Made by a program: the position numbers and the translations under genes | Origin: Cytophagales bacterium | GTDB lineage: Bacteria; Bacteroidota; Bacteroidia; Cytophagales; Cyclobacteriaceae | DNA: 64,000 nt | Reading direction: 5' to 3' | NCBI GenBank assembly: GCA_020402945.1 | Contig: JADBYQ010000013.1 | Coordinates: forward strand, 124,001 to 188,000 | Shown: one piece after another, positions 1 to 8,402 of the stretch | Layout of the letters: the number at the start of each line of letters is the position of its first letter | Numbering within the stretch: position 1 is the first letter of the stretch | The notes under the pieces: generated by a model | What the model was told of the DNA's origin: nothing | What the model saw: the letters and a program-made list of their open reading frames with translations, nothing else | The model's database searches: none

Positions 1-240
1 CAGATTATTTTCAAGCAGCAGCGCGTCAAACTCCGTATTCGCTAGCGTATACTCAAGTGTAACAATTTCCGAAACTAGCTTCTCGGTTTTGCGATTGTAT
101 TGCGATTGCTTGGTGAAGTAACTGGATACGCGTTTCTTCAAGCTCTTGGCCTTTCCGACATAAATCAATAAGCCTTCTTTGTTGTAGTACCGATAAACTC
201 CGGGAGAATCGGGAAGAGAAGCTATTTGATCTTTCAACAT
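1..240 (-). CDS. uvrC: UvrC, excinuclease ABC subunit C (N-terminal part)
   Basis: This is the 5' end of uvrC, the nuclease that makes the two incisions around DNA damage held by UvrB in nucleotide excision repair. Eighty codons read from ATG at 240 without a stop to the window edge, so the gene continues beyond base 1. The GIY-YIG nuclease fold is visible: PGVYRYY at residues 13-19 is the GIY strand and YVGKAKSLKKRV at 27-38 is the YIG strand with its basic helix. The UvrB-binding and helix-hairpin-helix parts lie outside the window. PBP1A lies upstream on the same strand after a short AT-rich gap. Confidence 0.93.
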   Translation of the reverse strand, partial: MLKDQIASLPDSPGVYRYYNKEGLLIYVGKAKSLKKRVSSYFTKQSQYNRKTEKLVSEIVTLEYTLANTEFDALLLENNL

Positions 241-302
241 AGTTAAAGATTCAAAGTTCAAAATCGAAAATGAGGTGAAGGAGAGCCTTGAACCTTGAAT
301 AA

Positions 303-2645
303 TTAATTTTTAATGTCCCACGGTTTCTCATCTACCTTTCGGACCGAGTCGGGCAGATCAGAATTTTTGCTGCAGTCAAACGAAACATCTACACCGCTGC
401 TTGGTCGTTTGAAAAATCCTTTGGCAATGCCGGTCTTAGGGTCAGCATATGTTTTAACCATAAATTTATCCCAGATAGGACGTGCCGTTTTTCCACCTTG
501 ACCAAATGCCCAGGAAGGAAACCGAATACCTCGCTCATCCCCGCCTACCCATACACCTGTCACTAAGTTATGAGTTACGCCCATATACCATCCATCAGAC
601 GCATCATTAGTGGTTCCTGTTTTTCCTCCAATCTCATTGTCCACTCGCAAATCATAAGTAATTCCTTGCGAAGTTCCGTGTCGCTCTTCGACTCCGCCTC
701 TTAACATGTAGATCATTTTAAAGGCAGTTTGTTCATTAATAGCTTGTTTTGTTTTAGGCACAAAATTTTCGATTACGTTTCCATTCTTATCTTCGATGCG
801 TGTGATGAAAAAAGGCTGTGTATTAATTCCCCCATTCACAAAAGTGCTGTAGGCTCCCACCAGCTCAAACAATGAGACATCGCTTGTTCCGAGACATAGT
901 GAAGGAACCGTGTCCAAGTCACTTTCTATCCCCACACGGTGAGCAAATTCTATCACATTTTCAATACCGAGTGCTTGCATCATCTGTGCGGTGATAGAGT
1001 TTTTTGATTGAGCCATTGCCTGACGGATTGTCATCTCTTCACCAAAACCCTTATCGCCCTCGGCATTGAATGGACTCCAATCCGGTTGGTTTACGATCTT
1101 AAACTGTGGTGAGATATCTTTCAGTTTGTAACAAGGAGAATAGTCAGATTCCATCGCGAGTCCATAGATGAAGGGCTTAAACGTAGATCCGGGTTGTCTT
1201 TTCCCTTGCTTCACGTGATCAAACTTGAAGTACTTGTGATCAATACCTCCTACCCATGCCTTGATATGACCTGAGTTGGGATCCATCGCCATCATTCCGG
1301 TCTGTAGAAAACGCATGTGATAATCCAATGAATCCATACTGCTGAATAGCGTGTCTCGATCGCCTTTCCAAGAGAACACACTCATGGGCTTTTTTAATTT
1401 TAGCATGATTTTTAGAGAGTCAGAATCTTCTCCATATTTATCTGCATAGATCGCATAGGCATCTGTCTTTTTAATTCGCTTTTTCAAAAAGTCCTTGATC
1501 TCACGACCATCTTCGTCCGACCAAGGATTGCGATTGCGCCTTTTCCATTCCTGATAAAATTGTGCCTGCAATACGGCCATATGCTCGGATACTGCTTCCT
1601 CCGCATATTTTTGTAGACGGCTGTCAATTGTTGTGTAGATTTTTAGTCCTGCGTTATACAAATCAATTCCTCTCTCATTGCAATATTGTAGGAGATAGTT
1701 ACTCAGCACCGTGCGGAAATAAGGAGCCAATCCTTCGTTTTGATTTTTAACGCTATAATTAAGTTCTAAAGGCAAACTTTTGATGGAGTCAAACTTCTCC
1801 TTCGTGTTTATTTTATAACCATGCTTGTAAACTTTATAAAGAACTTCATTTCGTTTGCGCAACGCATTGTTTGGATTGCGTTTAGGATTGTAAAACGAAG
1901 GAGCTTGTAACATGCCTACCAGAATTGCTGATTCTTGTAGATTAAGGCTATCGGGTCCCTTATCAAAATAGGTTTCTGCTGCTATCTTTATGCCAAAAGC
2001 ATTGCTGCTGAAATTACTTGTGTTGAGATACATGACAATGATCTCTTTCTTAGTAAAGTTTTCTTCGAGATTGATAGCAATAATCCATTCTTTTGTTTTT
2101 TGAATGATCCTTCGGGGGTATTTCCCTAATTTGGCCAAAAGTCCATCAAGACCTTTATCTGGATTGAGCGTATAAAGATTCTTCGCGAGTTGTTGAGTCA
2201 ACGTACTCCCCCCCCCAGCCGGATTGAAAGTAATCAACCCTTTGAATACCCGAAAAAAGGCGGGTAGATCGAGTCCGGAGTGATCATAAAACCGATGATC
2301 TTCTGAGATTAAAAGTGTATTAATTAAATCTTCCGATAATTCTTCATAGTGTACCTGACTAGGGTTGTAGCGAAAATAACGCCCAAGGAAAACGCCATCT
2401 GCTGATAGGACCTCTGAGGACAAATCGTTGTCAGGATTTTCAATCTCCGCCAAGCTGGGCATGCCGCCATACAAACCAAATAAATCTGCCTTTACGGACA
2501 AAATGTAAAGTGGAAAGCCAAGTAAAAAACAAAGGAACGCGATCCAGACATACTTGATTGCCTTGGGTATCCAAGGTTTCTTTATCTGAAACAGTTTATT
2601 GATTTTGTTTTTGATAGTTTCGGTTGAAGAACGTGAGGTACTCAT
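303..2645 (-). CDS. Penicillin-binding protein 1A, bifunctional glycosyltransferase/transpeptidase
   Basis: A class A PBP that polymerises and crosslinks peptidoglycan at the outer face of the inner membrane. After a short cytoplasmic tail there is one membrane anchor (about 31-51). The GT51 glycosyltransferase follows with SEDHRFYDH (catalytic Glu115) and GGGSTLTQQLAKN (144-156). The transpeptidase has the three penicillin-binding motifs: SxxK at Ser487-Lys490, SxN at 547-549 and KTG at 675-677. The length of 780 aa is normal. The start overlaps the end of porW by 50 bases and no other good start exists nearby, so the two genes are probably translationally coupled. The GGG part of the glycosyltransferase motif is encoded by nine consecutive G bases. 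Confidence 0.95.
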   Translation of the reverse strand: MSTSRSSTETIKNKINKLFQIKKPWIPKAIKYVWIAFLCFLLGFPLYILSVKADLFGLYGGMPSLAEIENPDNDLSSEVLSADGVFLGRYFRYNPSQVHYEELSEDLINTLLISEDHRFYDHSGLDLPAFFRVFKGLITFNPAGGGSTLTQQLAKNLYTLNPDKGLDGLLAKLGKYPRRIIQKTKEWIIAINLEENFTKKEIIVMYLNTSNFSSNAFGIKIAAETYFDKGPDSLNLQESAILVGMLQAPSFYNPKRNPNNALRKRNEVLYKVYKHGYKINTKEKFDSIKSLPLELNYSVKNQNEGLAPYFRTVLSNYLLQYCNERGIDLYNAGLKIYTTIDSRLQKYAEEAVSEHMAVLQAQFYQEWKRRNRNPWSDEDGREIKDFLKKRIKKTDAYAIYADKYGEDSDSLKIMLKLKKPMSVFSWKGDRDTLFSSMDSLDYHMRFLQTGMMAMDPNSGHIKAWVGGIDHKYFKFDHVKQGKRQPGSTFKPFIYGLAMESDYSPCYKLKDISPQFKIVNQPDWSPFNAEGDKGFGEEMTIRQAMAQSKNSITAQMMQALGIENVIEFAHRVGIESDLDTVPSLCLGTSDVSLFELVGAYSTFVNGGINTQPFFITRIEDKNGNVIENFVPKTKQAINEQTAFKMIYMLRGGVEERHGTSQGITYDLRVDNEIGGKTGTTNDASDGWYMGVTHNLVTGVWVGGDERGIRFPSWAFGQGGKTARPIWDKFMVKTYADPKTGIAKGFFKRPSSGVDVSFDCSKNSDLPDSVRKVDEKPWDIKN

Positions 2646-5232
2646 CGAGTGCTTTGGTTCGGTAGAAGGTTTGGAAATTATCCTTAGTGATTACAAAATT
2701 ATAGAATTTATAATTGGAAAATGGCTTTGCGATCGATAGTTGGGCGAGAAACTTGTCATAATAACTGAGTGCTGTTTCGCGGTCGGGGAACTCGACAACC
2801 ATGGTGACCAACTTCTCATCATTCAATGCCAGGTTACTGGTCGTTAGTTTAAGCTTTGCCCACTGTGTTTCATTGAACTTTTCCAACGCATCCACCACCG
2901 TGTTGGTGATTCGGTCACTGGTGGTATATAAGGTAACAAAATAGTGGGTGCCCTCCACGTTTGCACTATACCGAATTCCTTTTGCCTTCTCCAGTTTTTC
3001 CAGCAGTGCCTTTGAAGCGGCCAACAACTGTTCCGCGTATGCTTTAGTCGGCTCAGCAGGGTAGCGCTTGATAAAACTCTCCAGCTCGAATTGATAGCGA
3101 GTGACGTCTTCTGTTTTGCCGGTAATCAATACCTTCAATAATTCAAGCTGAGGAGTAAATCCTGTTTCTCCCACTTGCAGGGCTTGACTTATTTTTTCTT
3201 GAGCCTGTCGCAGATTGTCTTGTTGAAAATAACGGTAGGCTTCTTTGTAAATCAGCTTTTGTTTTTCGGCTGCGACACTTGTTTCTTTTAGATAGTTTGG
3301 ATTCACCAAAATTTTAGCGAAAGTTGAAGTAGGATAGGTTTCTGTCAATTGTTTTGCATAGGTAGCTGCTTTCTCTGAATCCGTATCCCGGTGGATGAGA
3401 TAGAGTTTGTAGAGTGCTTCTGGCCTAAAATCAGACAAGGGAAACCGGCTCAACAGTTTTTCATAGGATGTAGCAGCATTTTGTTTTTCATCGAGCTGAA
3501 AATAAAACAAGTCACCCAACTTGAAATAGGCCTTTTCAATCGCTGCCAATGCTTCTTCTTTTTGCTTTTCAGTGGTGGGCAATTGGGCAATTAGTTTCCC
3601 CACTTCATCCAATTTCTCTTCGGGTTTCTCTACTGTTGTCGGAGCGGTATTATTCTTTGTGGGTTCTTCCGCAGTTCGCAAAGAAGCCAATGTTGCTTCG
3701 GGTGCTGCAGCAGCCTTGTTAGATCTTCGCCAATTGTCTTCCAGCACCACGCCACCCCAAATTCGTTGAAACTCACTTTGCCCCGTTGCAACTAGTGCAC
3801 TATTGCCAAAATACCAATCTGAGGTAGCACTCGAAGGCGCATTGTTGAAAAAAGAATTGTTTTGGTTTCCGCTTCCTGAAGTTCCGCTTTCAGTCTTTTT
3901 CCGTTTCTTTTTCAATGCTGCTAATTTTTTGTCGCGAGCGGCAAAGACAGAGTCAAGTCTCTTTCGAAGCGTCAGGGAATCAAACGATGCGAGGGTAAGA
4001 AGACTGTCGTTGAGAGCAATTGTCTCTGTGTAGCCTGCAAATTCGCCAAGGATTTTTTGACGTTTTTTGATCGCTTCATAATTTTCAAAGTCTTTTGGCA
4101 GTGCGCCAACTGCGCTGTCATAGTATAGTTTTGCGAGACTGTATTTTTTCAACGAATCGAATTGAAGCTGACCGATTCGAAGATAAGCGTTGCCTTGGAT
4201 TCGTTTGCTTTTGCCGGCATGGGCCGCGTACTTATAGTTGGATATAGCTTCCGCTAAATTTCCTTGCTTGCGCTCAAACTCTCCCCACTCAAAATAAATT
4301 TTGTCTTTGAACTCCAGGTTTTTGCTATCTGTAAGCATTTTGTCAAATTGCTTTCGCACTAAACGCACATCGCGTTTATCTTCCAGTCGCGCCACTTGAG
4401 CCATGTTCAGTCGGGCATAGAAGTCAATCTCATAATCTGGATTTGTAGCGAGGCATTTGCGATAGAAGTTGTAGGCCTCTGAATTGAAACCAAGCTTTTG
4501 GTAGACTTGGCCAATGATAAAATAAATCCTTCCTTTTCGATCTACCCGCGATAAAAGCGAGTCAGCCTTCGAAAGATTTTGCACCATGTTATCATAATCA
4601 TTTCGAATTTGGTAAAAGTAGGCTTTCTCCAGGTACAGCTTTTTTGCGTTCTGTTTGCTGATCAGTTTTTCCTTATCCAGAAATCGAAAAACTTCTTCAG
4701 CCCGGTCAAAATCTCCCTGCTCCGTAAAGGTTCGCAGCAAATAGAGCAGCGCAGTATGGCGTGTTTCGTAGGAAGGACTTTTTGTGTTGACGTACTTGAA
4801 TGTGAGGATGGCATTTTGAAAATCACAGGCATACAAACGTGCAAGACCCACCATCACGTAGTTGTCATCTACCCATTTACTGTTAGGATGTCGTTGAATT
4901 GAGATGGACGCCATCTTGATGATTTCATCGGTGTCTTTTTTGTAACTTTTTGCTTTTACGGTATCTAGCGCTGGAAAAATGCTCAATACCTGGGTCGGGT
5001 CGTCATCCAGTGTTTTTAAAATTGTTTTTTCAACTTCACGCGCTTTTTCGCGGGCGTAATAGTAGCCATTGTAATGAGCGGTCAGGTTATGGAAGGCATT
5101 GCTCGTAATTGTGTTTTGTTCGATGGAGCAACCCGAAAACCAACAAGCAGCTAGCGCAAGAATGAAAATTGGAAAAAGCAGCTTGCTACTATCTGCCAAC
5201 CTTATCCATACACTACTTGTAACCAATCTCAT
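2596..5232 (-). CDS. porW: PorW/SprE-like TPR lipoprotein of the type IX secretion system
   Basis: A large periplasmic-facing lipoprotein (878 aa) built mostly of tetratricopeptide-like helical pairs. The N-terminus has a hydrophobic segment (19-31) and a lipobox ending at Cys35 (FSGC). The segment after the Cys, with FHNLTAHYNGYYYAREKA, matches the start of the PorW/SprE family, where an AxYN-type motif follows the lipidated Cys. Members of this family are required for T9SS secretion and gliding in Bacteroidota. The middle (about 430-540) is low-complexity and rich in Ser, Asn and Ala, and TPR-like repeats resume at about 570. The gene is followed directly by PBP1A with a 50-base overlap. 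The family call is from recognition of architecture and the N-terminal motif; I put it at about 80 percent. Confidence 0.8.
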   Translation of the reverse strand: MRLVTSSVWIRLADSSKLLFPIFILALAACWFSGCSIEQNTITSNAFHNLTAHYNGYYYAREKAREVEKTILKTLDDDPTQVLSIFPALDTVKAKSYKKDTDEIIKMASISIQRHPNSKWVDDNYVMVGLARLYACDFQNAILTFKYVNTKSPSYETRHTALLYLLRTFTEQGDFDRAEEVFRFLDKEKLISKQNAKKLYLEKAYFYQIRNDYDNMVQNLSKADSLLSRVDRKGRIYFIIGQVYQKLGFNSEAYNFYRKCLATNPDYEIDFYARLNMAQVARLEDKRDVRLVRKQFDKMLTDSKNLEFKDKIYFEWGEFERKQGNLAEAISNYKYAAHAGKSKRIQGNAYLRIGQLQFDSLKKYSLAKLYYDSAVGALPKDFENYEAIKKRQKILGEFAGYTETIALNDSLLTLASFDSLTLRKRLDSVFAARDKKLAALKKKRKKTESGTSGSGNQNNSFFNNAPSSATSDWYFGNSALVATGQSEFQRIWGGVVLEDNWRRSNKAAAAPEATLASLRTAEEPTKNNTAPTTVEKPEEKLDEVGKLIAQLPTTEKQKEEALAAIEKAYFKLGDLFYFQLDEKQNAATSYEKLLSRFPLSDFRPEALYKLYLIHRDTDSEKAATYAKQLTETYPTSTFAKILVNPNYLKETSVAAEKQKLIYKEAYRYFQQDNLRQAQEKISQALQVGETGFTPQLELLKVLITGKTEDVTRYQFELESFIKRYPAEPTKAYAEQLLAASKALLEKLEKAKGIRYSANVEGTHYFVTLYTTSDRITNTVVDALEKFNETQWAKLKLTTSNLALNDEKLVTMVVEFPDRETALSYYDKFLAQLSIAKPFSNYKFYNFVITKDNFQTFYRTKALDEYLTFFNRNYQKQNQ

Positions 5233-5312
5233 GAACTAATCTTAACGGGCAACTTCGATCCTTATTGTAAATGTAAAAAACTGTGAATCAATCATATATT
5301 GTTGGGATTGCC

Positions 5313-5320
5313 TAATTTTG
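5313..5320 (+). promoter_or_regulatory. Candidate -7 element (TAATTTTG) of the M23 peptidase gene
   Basis: The octamer fits the Bacteroidota -7 consensus TAnnTTTG exactly and ends 13 bases before the TTG start codon, which would give a very short leader. I find no TTTG at the expected -33 spacing, so this is only half a promoter. Confidence 0.35.
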
Positions 5321-5333
5321 CAAAAAAACGAGT

Positions 5334-6200
5334 TTGAAGCCAAAGAAAACCATATCGGAGCGATTGACCAACAAATACCAACTGGTTATTCGTAATGAAG
5401 ATAATCTCGCGGAGAAGACCTCCTTTGGTTTCACCTATGCGAAGTTTTTATTGGTAGCAGCTGCCGCATTTCTGGTGATTTTTGTGGGCAGTCTTTTTTT
5501 ATCAAAGACCTTGCTTTCTAAATGGTTTGACCCGAAATACGAGCAGACGGAGCAAAACAAGAAGTTATATGCTTTAGCTATCAAGGTTGACTCGCTCTCT
5601 CTCGAGGTCGACCGTAAGGATCTTTTTATTCAGAATTTGCAGCGAATCCTTAGTGGAGATACCACTAGCGGATTTGTCGATCCGGTTAAGCTATTGGGTG
5701 GTGATAATATGCCGGTAAAGAAAACGGCCGACTTGAAGTTAACAGCCGAGGACTCCCAATTCAGAAAGGAGTTTGAGCAAACCGAGTTTTCGGTGGTTTC
5801 CCTAAATGATAGGAAGTACCGGGAGCTACAGGGTTTCTTCTTCTTTACACCTATTTCAGGCTTTGTTAGCGATAAGTATGATGCCAAAAAGCTCCATTTT
5901 GGAATCGATATTGTGGCAAAAACCAACGAGCCTGTCAAGTGCGTAGCAGAAGGAACTGTGGTGTTGGCCTCGTGGACCCAGGATTCTGGGTACGTTATTG
6001 CAGTACAGCATAGGGGAAACCTCGTCTCGGTGTATAAGCACAATGCGGGATTATTAAAAAAAGTTGGTAGTTTTGTCAACGCAGGGGAAATTATCTCTAT
6101 AGTTGGCAACAGTGGAGAGATGACCGATGGATCACATTTACATTTTGAACTGTGGCACAACGGCAATTCACTTGACCCCCAAGAATTTGTAACTTTTTAA
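5334..6200 (+). CDS. M23 (LytM-type) metallopeptidase, membrane anchored
   Basis: A zinc endopeptidase family that cuts peptidoglycan crossbridges or acts as an adaptor in cell-wall remodelling. The start is TTG. A short basic N-terminus precedes one transmembrane helix (about 35-57), then a linker (70-165) and the C-terminal LytM domain. The domain has all expected residues: His188 and Asp192 (HFGID), His236 (VYKHN) and the HxH pair His268/His270 in HLHFELW, so it should be active. It sits 10 bases before a bactofilin gene. This pairing is common in bacteria, with the bactofilin scaffold positioning the peptidase. Confidence 0.9.
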   Translation: MKPKKTISERLTNKYQLVIRNEDNLAEKTSFGFTYAKFLLVAAAAFLVIFVGSLFLSKTLLSKWFDPKYEQTEQNKKLYALAIKVDSLSLEVDRKDLFIQNLQRILSGDTTSGFVDPVKLLGGDNMPVKKTADLKLTAEDSQFRKEFEQTEFSVVSLNDRKYRELQGFFFFTPISGFVSDKYDAKKLHFGIDIVAKTNEPVKCVAEGTVVLASWTQDSGYVIAVQHRGNLVSVYKHNAGLLKKVGSFVNAGEIISIVGNSGEMTDGSHLHFELWHNGNSLDPQEFVTF

Positions 6201-6210
6201 ACTACATGCC

Positions 6211-6639
6211 ATGCTAACTTCTAAAGAGCAAAAAAGAGCCGCTGACGAAATCAGCAATTCCAGTAACGTAATTGGTAAGGGAACAGTATTGGAAGGAAAT
6301 ATTGAGACCTACGGTAACATACGCATCGAGGGTCGTATTATAGGAAACATCAAGTCAAAGTCGAAAATCGCATTAGGTAATGCCAGCCATGTGGAGGGTA
6401 ACATCATCGCACAAAACGCTGACCTGGAGGGCGAGGTGAGAGGGAAAATTGACGTTTCTGAAATGTTGGTGTTGAAGTCGACTGCCGTAATTCATGGAGA
6501 TATCAGCACGGGTAAATTAGTGGTAGAGCCCGGTGCGCTTTTTAATGGCAGCTGTAAAATGGGATCTCCTATTAAAGATATTAAATTGGGAGAGAATGGC
6601 GCAAGAACCCCGCATGCGCAAGAGATTCGGTTGAACTAA
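6211..6639 (+). CDS. Bactofilin (polymer-forming cytoskeletal protein)
   Basis: A small beta-helical scaffold protein that self-assembles into filaments at the membrane and recruits cell-wall enzymes. The 142 residues have the family layout: a short charged N-terminus (1-20), then repeated right-handed beta-helix turns rich in Gly, Ile and Val (about 22-120; for example GKGTVLEGNIETYGNIRIEG), and a disordered tail. The gene lies 10 bases after the M23 peptidase and is followed by a strong terminator at 6683-6712, so the two form one unit. Confidence 0.92.
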   Translation: MLTSKEQKRAADEISNSSNVIGKGTVLEGNIETYGNIRIEGRIIGNIKSKSKIALGNASHVEGNIIAQNADLEGEVRGKIDVSEMLVLKSTAVIHGDISTGKLVVEPGALFNGSCKMGSPIKDIKLGENGARTPHAQEIRLN

Positions 6640-6682
6640 TTTTGGACTACCTGAATTCAGAAAAAGATAATTGAACAAGCAG

Positions 6683-6712
6683 AGCTGTGGGTACCAACCC
6701 ACAGCTTTTTGT
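6683..6712 (+). terminator. Rho-independent terminator after the bactofilin gene
   Basis: A perfect 10-bp stem (AGCTGTGGGT at 6683-6692 with ACCCACAGCT at 6697-6706) closes a 4-base loop and runs into a T tract. It separates the M23-bactofilin unit from the ATP-synthase-type genes. Confidence 0.9.
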
Positions 6713-6772
6713 TTTACTGCGTACTATGTATCTTTTCTAACAAGACACCTAGGCAAATCATAAAGTAGTATC

Positions 6773-6976
6773 ATGAGTCGAGAGAAAGAACCCAACCTAT
6801 TTCTAAAGTACAGCAGCCTTGGGATTCAGCTATTGGCCACCATCGGATTTTTTGGGTGGCTCGGTTTTAAAATTGACCAGTATTTTTCGTTCACCTTCCC
6901 GCTGTTTTTACTTCTTTTTGTTTTTGCGTCCTTTGGCGGAATGATCTATCGAATCAATCGATCCATCAATGAGTAG
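6773..6976 (+). CDS. AtpZ/AtpI-family membrane protein
   Basis: A 67-residue protein with two transmembrane helices (about 14-34 and 40-60) and the family signature YSSLGIQLLATIGFFGWLG followed by KIDQ. AtpI/AtpZ proteins are encoded at the head of F1Fo ATP synthase operons and help assemble the c-ring or carry magnesium or calcium. It overlaps the next gene by 8 bases. In Bacteroidota these two genes normally lead into atpB, which here is only a remnant. Confidence 0.85.
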   Translation: MSREKEPNLFLKYSSLGIQLLATIGFFGWLGFKIDQYFSFTFPLFLLLFVFASFGGMIYRINRSINE

Positions 6977-7355
6977 CAAGCGCTTTCTTTTTTTTACGGG
7001 AATGACGATACTGTTGGCCTTATTGATTGGTTTAACATTACGATTGTTGGAAGTCTATTCTCTCGTTGATCGGCCCCCTTCCTATTGGATGGAAATATTG
7101 CTCTTCTTTGCCTTGACAACTGTTTTAGTCTACTTTGTACTTCATAAAATCACACTCGCTGACCCAACTGAATTTGTCAGAACTTTTTTGATGTCGGTTG
7201 TTTTAAAAATTATCATTAGCGGTGTTGCTATCGTTATTCTGTTGAAGTTGGATCCGGCTGCGGCCAATAGCAATGCGGTTTTTTATCTAGGTTGTTATGG
7301 TGCCTTCACAGCACTTGAAGTAGTAGTGCTTTACAAACAAAAAAATGAGGAATGA
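6969..7355 (+). CDS. Conserved ATP-synthase-operon membrane protein of unknown function
   Basis: A 128-residue protein with four predicted membrane helices (about 8-28, 40-60, 70-95 and 100-122) and almost no soluble part. I know it only as the gene that sits between atpZ/atpI and atpB in Bacteroidota; its role is not established. It overlaps the preceding gene by 8 bases, and an ATGA overlap at its stop would have started atpB. Confidence 0.75.
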   Translation: MSSKRFLFFTGMTILLALLIGLTLRLLEVYSLVDRPPSYWMEILLFFALTTVLVYFVLHKITLADPTEFVRTFLMSVVLKIIISGVAIVILLKLDPAAANSNAVFYLGCYGAFTALEVVVLYKQKNEE

Positions 7356-7505
7356 GAATTTACGGCCTAATTGTGTTGTTGCGGGCAGCAAATAGAATTG
7401 TTTGTGCAGCAGAAAACAAAGCCGATGACACTCAACAAAGAGGAGGTTTTTAAGGAAGCGAAGGCGATTTATCATCCGCAGTAATCTTCTAAATCATCAT
7501 CTGGC
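7352..7505 (+). pseudogene. Probable remnant of the 5' end of atpB (ATP synthase subunit a)
   Basis: An ATG overlaps the stop of the preceding gene (ATGA), where atpB begins in related operons. The first 33 codons read like a decaying signal peptide plus acidic linker (RIYGLIVLLRAANRIVCA, then AENKADDT) and stop at TAA. Shifting frame gives NKEEVFKEAKAIYH, resembling the pre-helix part of AtpB, and a third frame contains HHLAG, where AtpB has a His-rich segment. No longer homology and no atpE, F, H, A or G genes follow. The identification rests on position and short matches by eye. Confidence 0.4.
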
Positions 7506-7578
7506 AGGATACATGTCTTAACGGAATGGAATTACTCTTCTGAAAGAAAGGCCTGTATACTATTTGAATAAGATTAAA

Positions 7579-8397
7579 TTATTGAAGAAAACCTTCTGGC
7601 AAAAAACCAAAGATATTCTTATATGCTTGCACAACTTTAGGGAGTGGTTTATATTTTGCTTCTTCCAATTCTTCTAGGTATGCGTCATCTAATTCTTGAC
7701 GCATTTTTTCGATCTTATCTTTTTCTTTCTTCCTCTCTAGTTCTTTTAGCAACGACTCTTCTGGGTTATACTTTTCGGGAGATGTGTCTACTTCTTGTGC
7801 TTTTTTGAAATCTAAAAGATAAAGTCGGGGAAAGGAGTATTTCCACGAACAATCTTTTTCTTTCAGTTTGTTAAAAACATACTCATAGAAAGGTGTCATG
7901 TCTGCGCGTTCTCGCAAAAATATTGTCCCCATATAAAAATCGATGTAATCGAAATTGAATCGATACTCTGTAAAAAACGAATTTAAAAAATCTGCAATAG
8001 AGCCTGCGCTTCCGCGCATAGAGCCAAGGTCATAAACTTTTTTGGATGCACTAATTACTTCGTGATTGTTGGAGAAAACATCATACACTGCATTGCCCAA
8101 TATTTCAATACACTCTTCTGGTTCTTTCGCTGGCTCATCTACATATTCTCTTTGAAAATCGAGTAGTGTTTTATCGCCATCAGTAATGGGTTTTTTCGAC
8201 AGCTTGGCTAGGTTGTTTGATAGTGTTTTGTATTCATCAAATTGTTGTTCTGGTGTTGGATGATAGAACTTTCTAAATTCGGAGTTATTCCACCCATCTG
8301 GGGCGATTCGTTTCAGAAAGTTTTCGAAATCAGAAAATATATAAGTCAGTAATTCAGCGCATGATTTTTCTGACTCAATGTTATTCTCGGTTTCCAT
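7579..8397 (-). CDS. Uncharacterised acidic protein, 272 aa
   Basis: I do not recognise this protein. It has no signal peptide or membrane segment and is rich in Glu, Lys, Asp and aromatic residues, with a charged helix near 215-250 (ELERKKEKDKIEKMRQEL) that may form a coiled coil. The stop of the aldehyde dehydrogenase gene lies on the other side, and the start codon of this gene is 5 bases beyond that stop on the same strand, so the two are probably co-transcribed. Its codon use looks like its neighbours. Confidence 0.65.
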   Translation of the reverse strand: METENNIESEKSCAELLTYIFSDFENFLKRIAPDGWNNSEFRKFYHPTPEQQFDEYKTLSNNLAKLSKKPITDGDKTLLDFQREYVDEPAKEPEECIEILGNAVYDVFSNNHEVISASKKVYDLGSMRGSAGSIADFLNSFFTEYRFNFDYIDFYMGTIFLRERADMTPFYEYVFNKLKEKDCSWKYSFPRLYLLDFKKAQEVDTSPEKYNPEESLLKELERKKEKDKIEKMRQELDDAYLEELEEAKYKPLPKVVQAYKNIFGFLPEGFLQ

Positions 8398-8402
8398 TTA
8401 TC

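Noticed and set aside
5630-6166. 178-codon open frame on the minus strand
   Set aside because: It lies opposite the M23 peptidase gene, is rich in Ser, Pro and Cys and has no recognisable domain; it is a shadow of the real gene.
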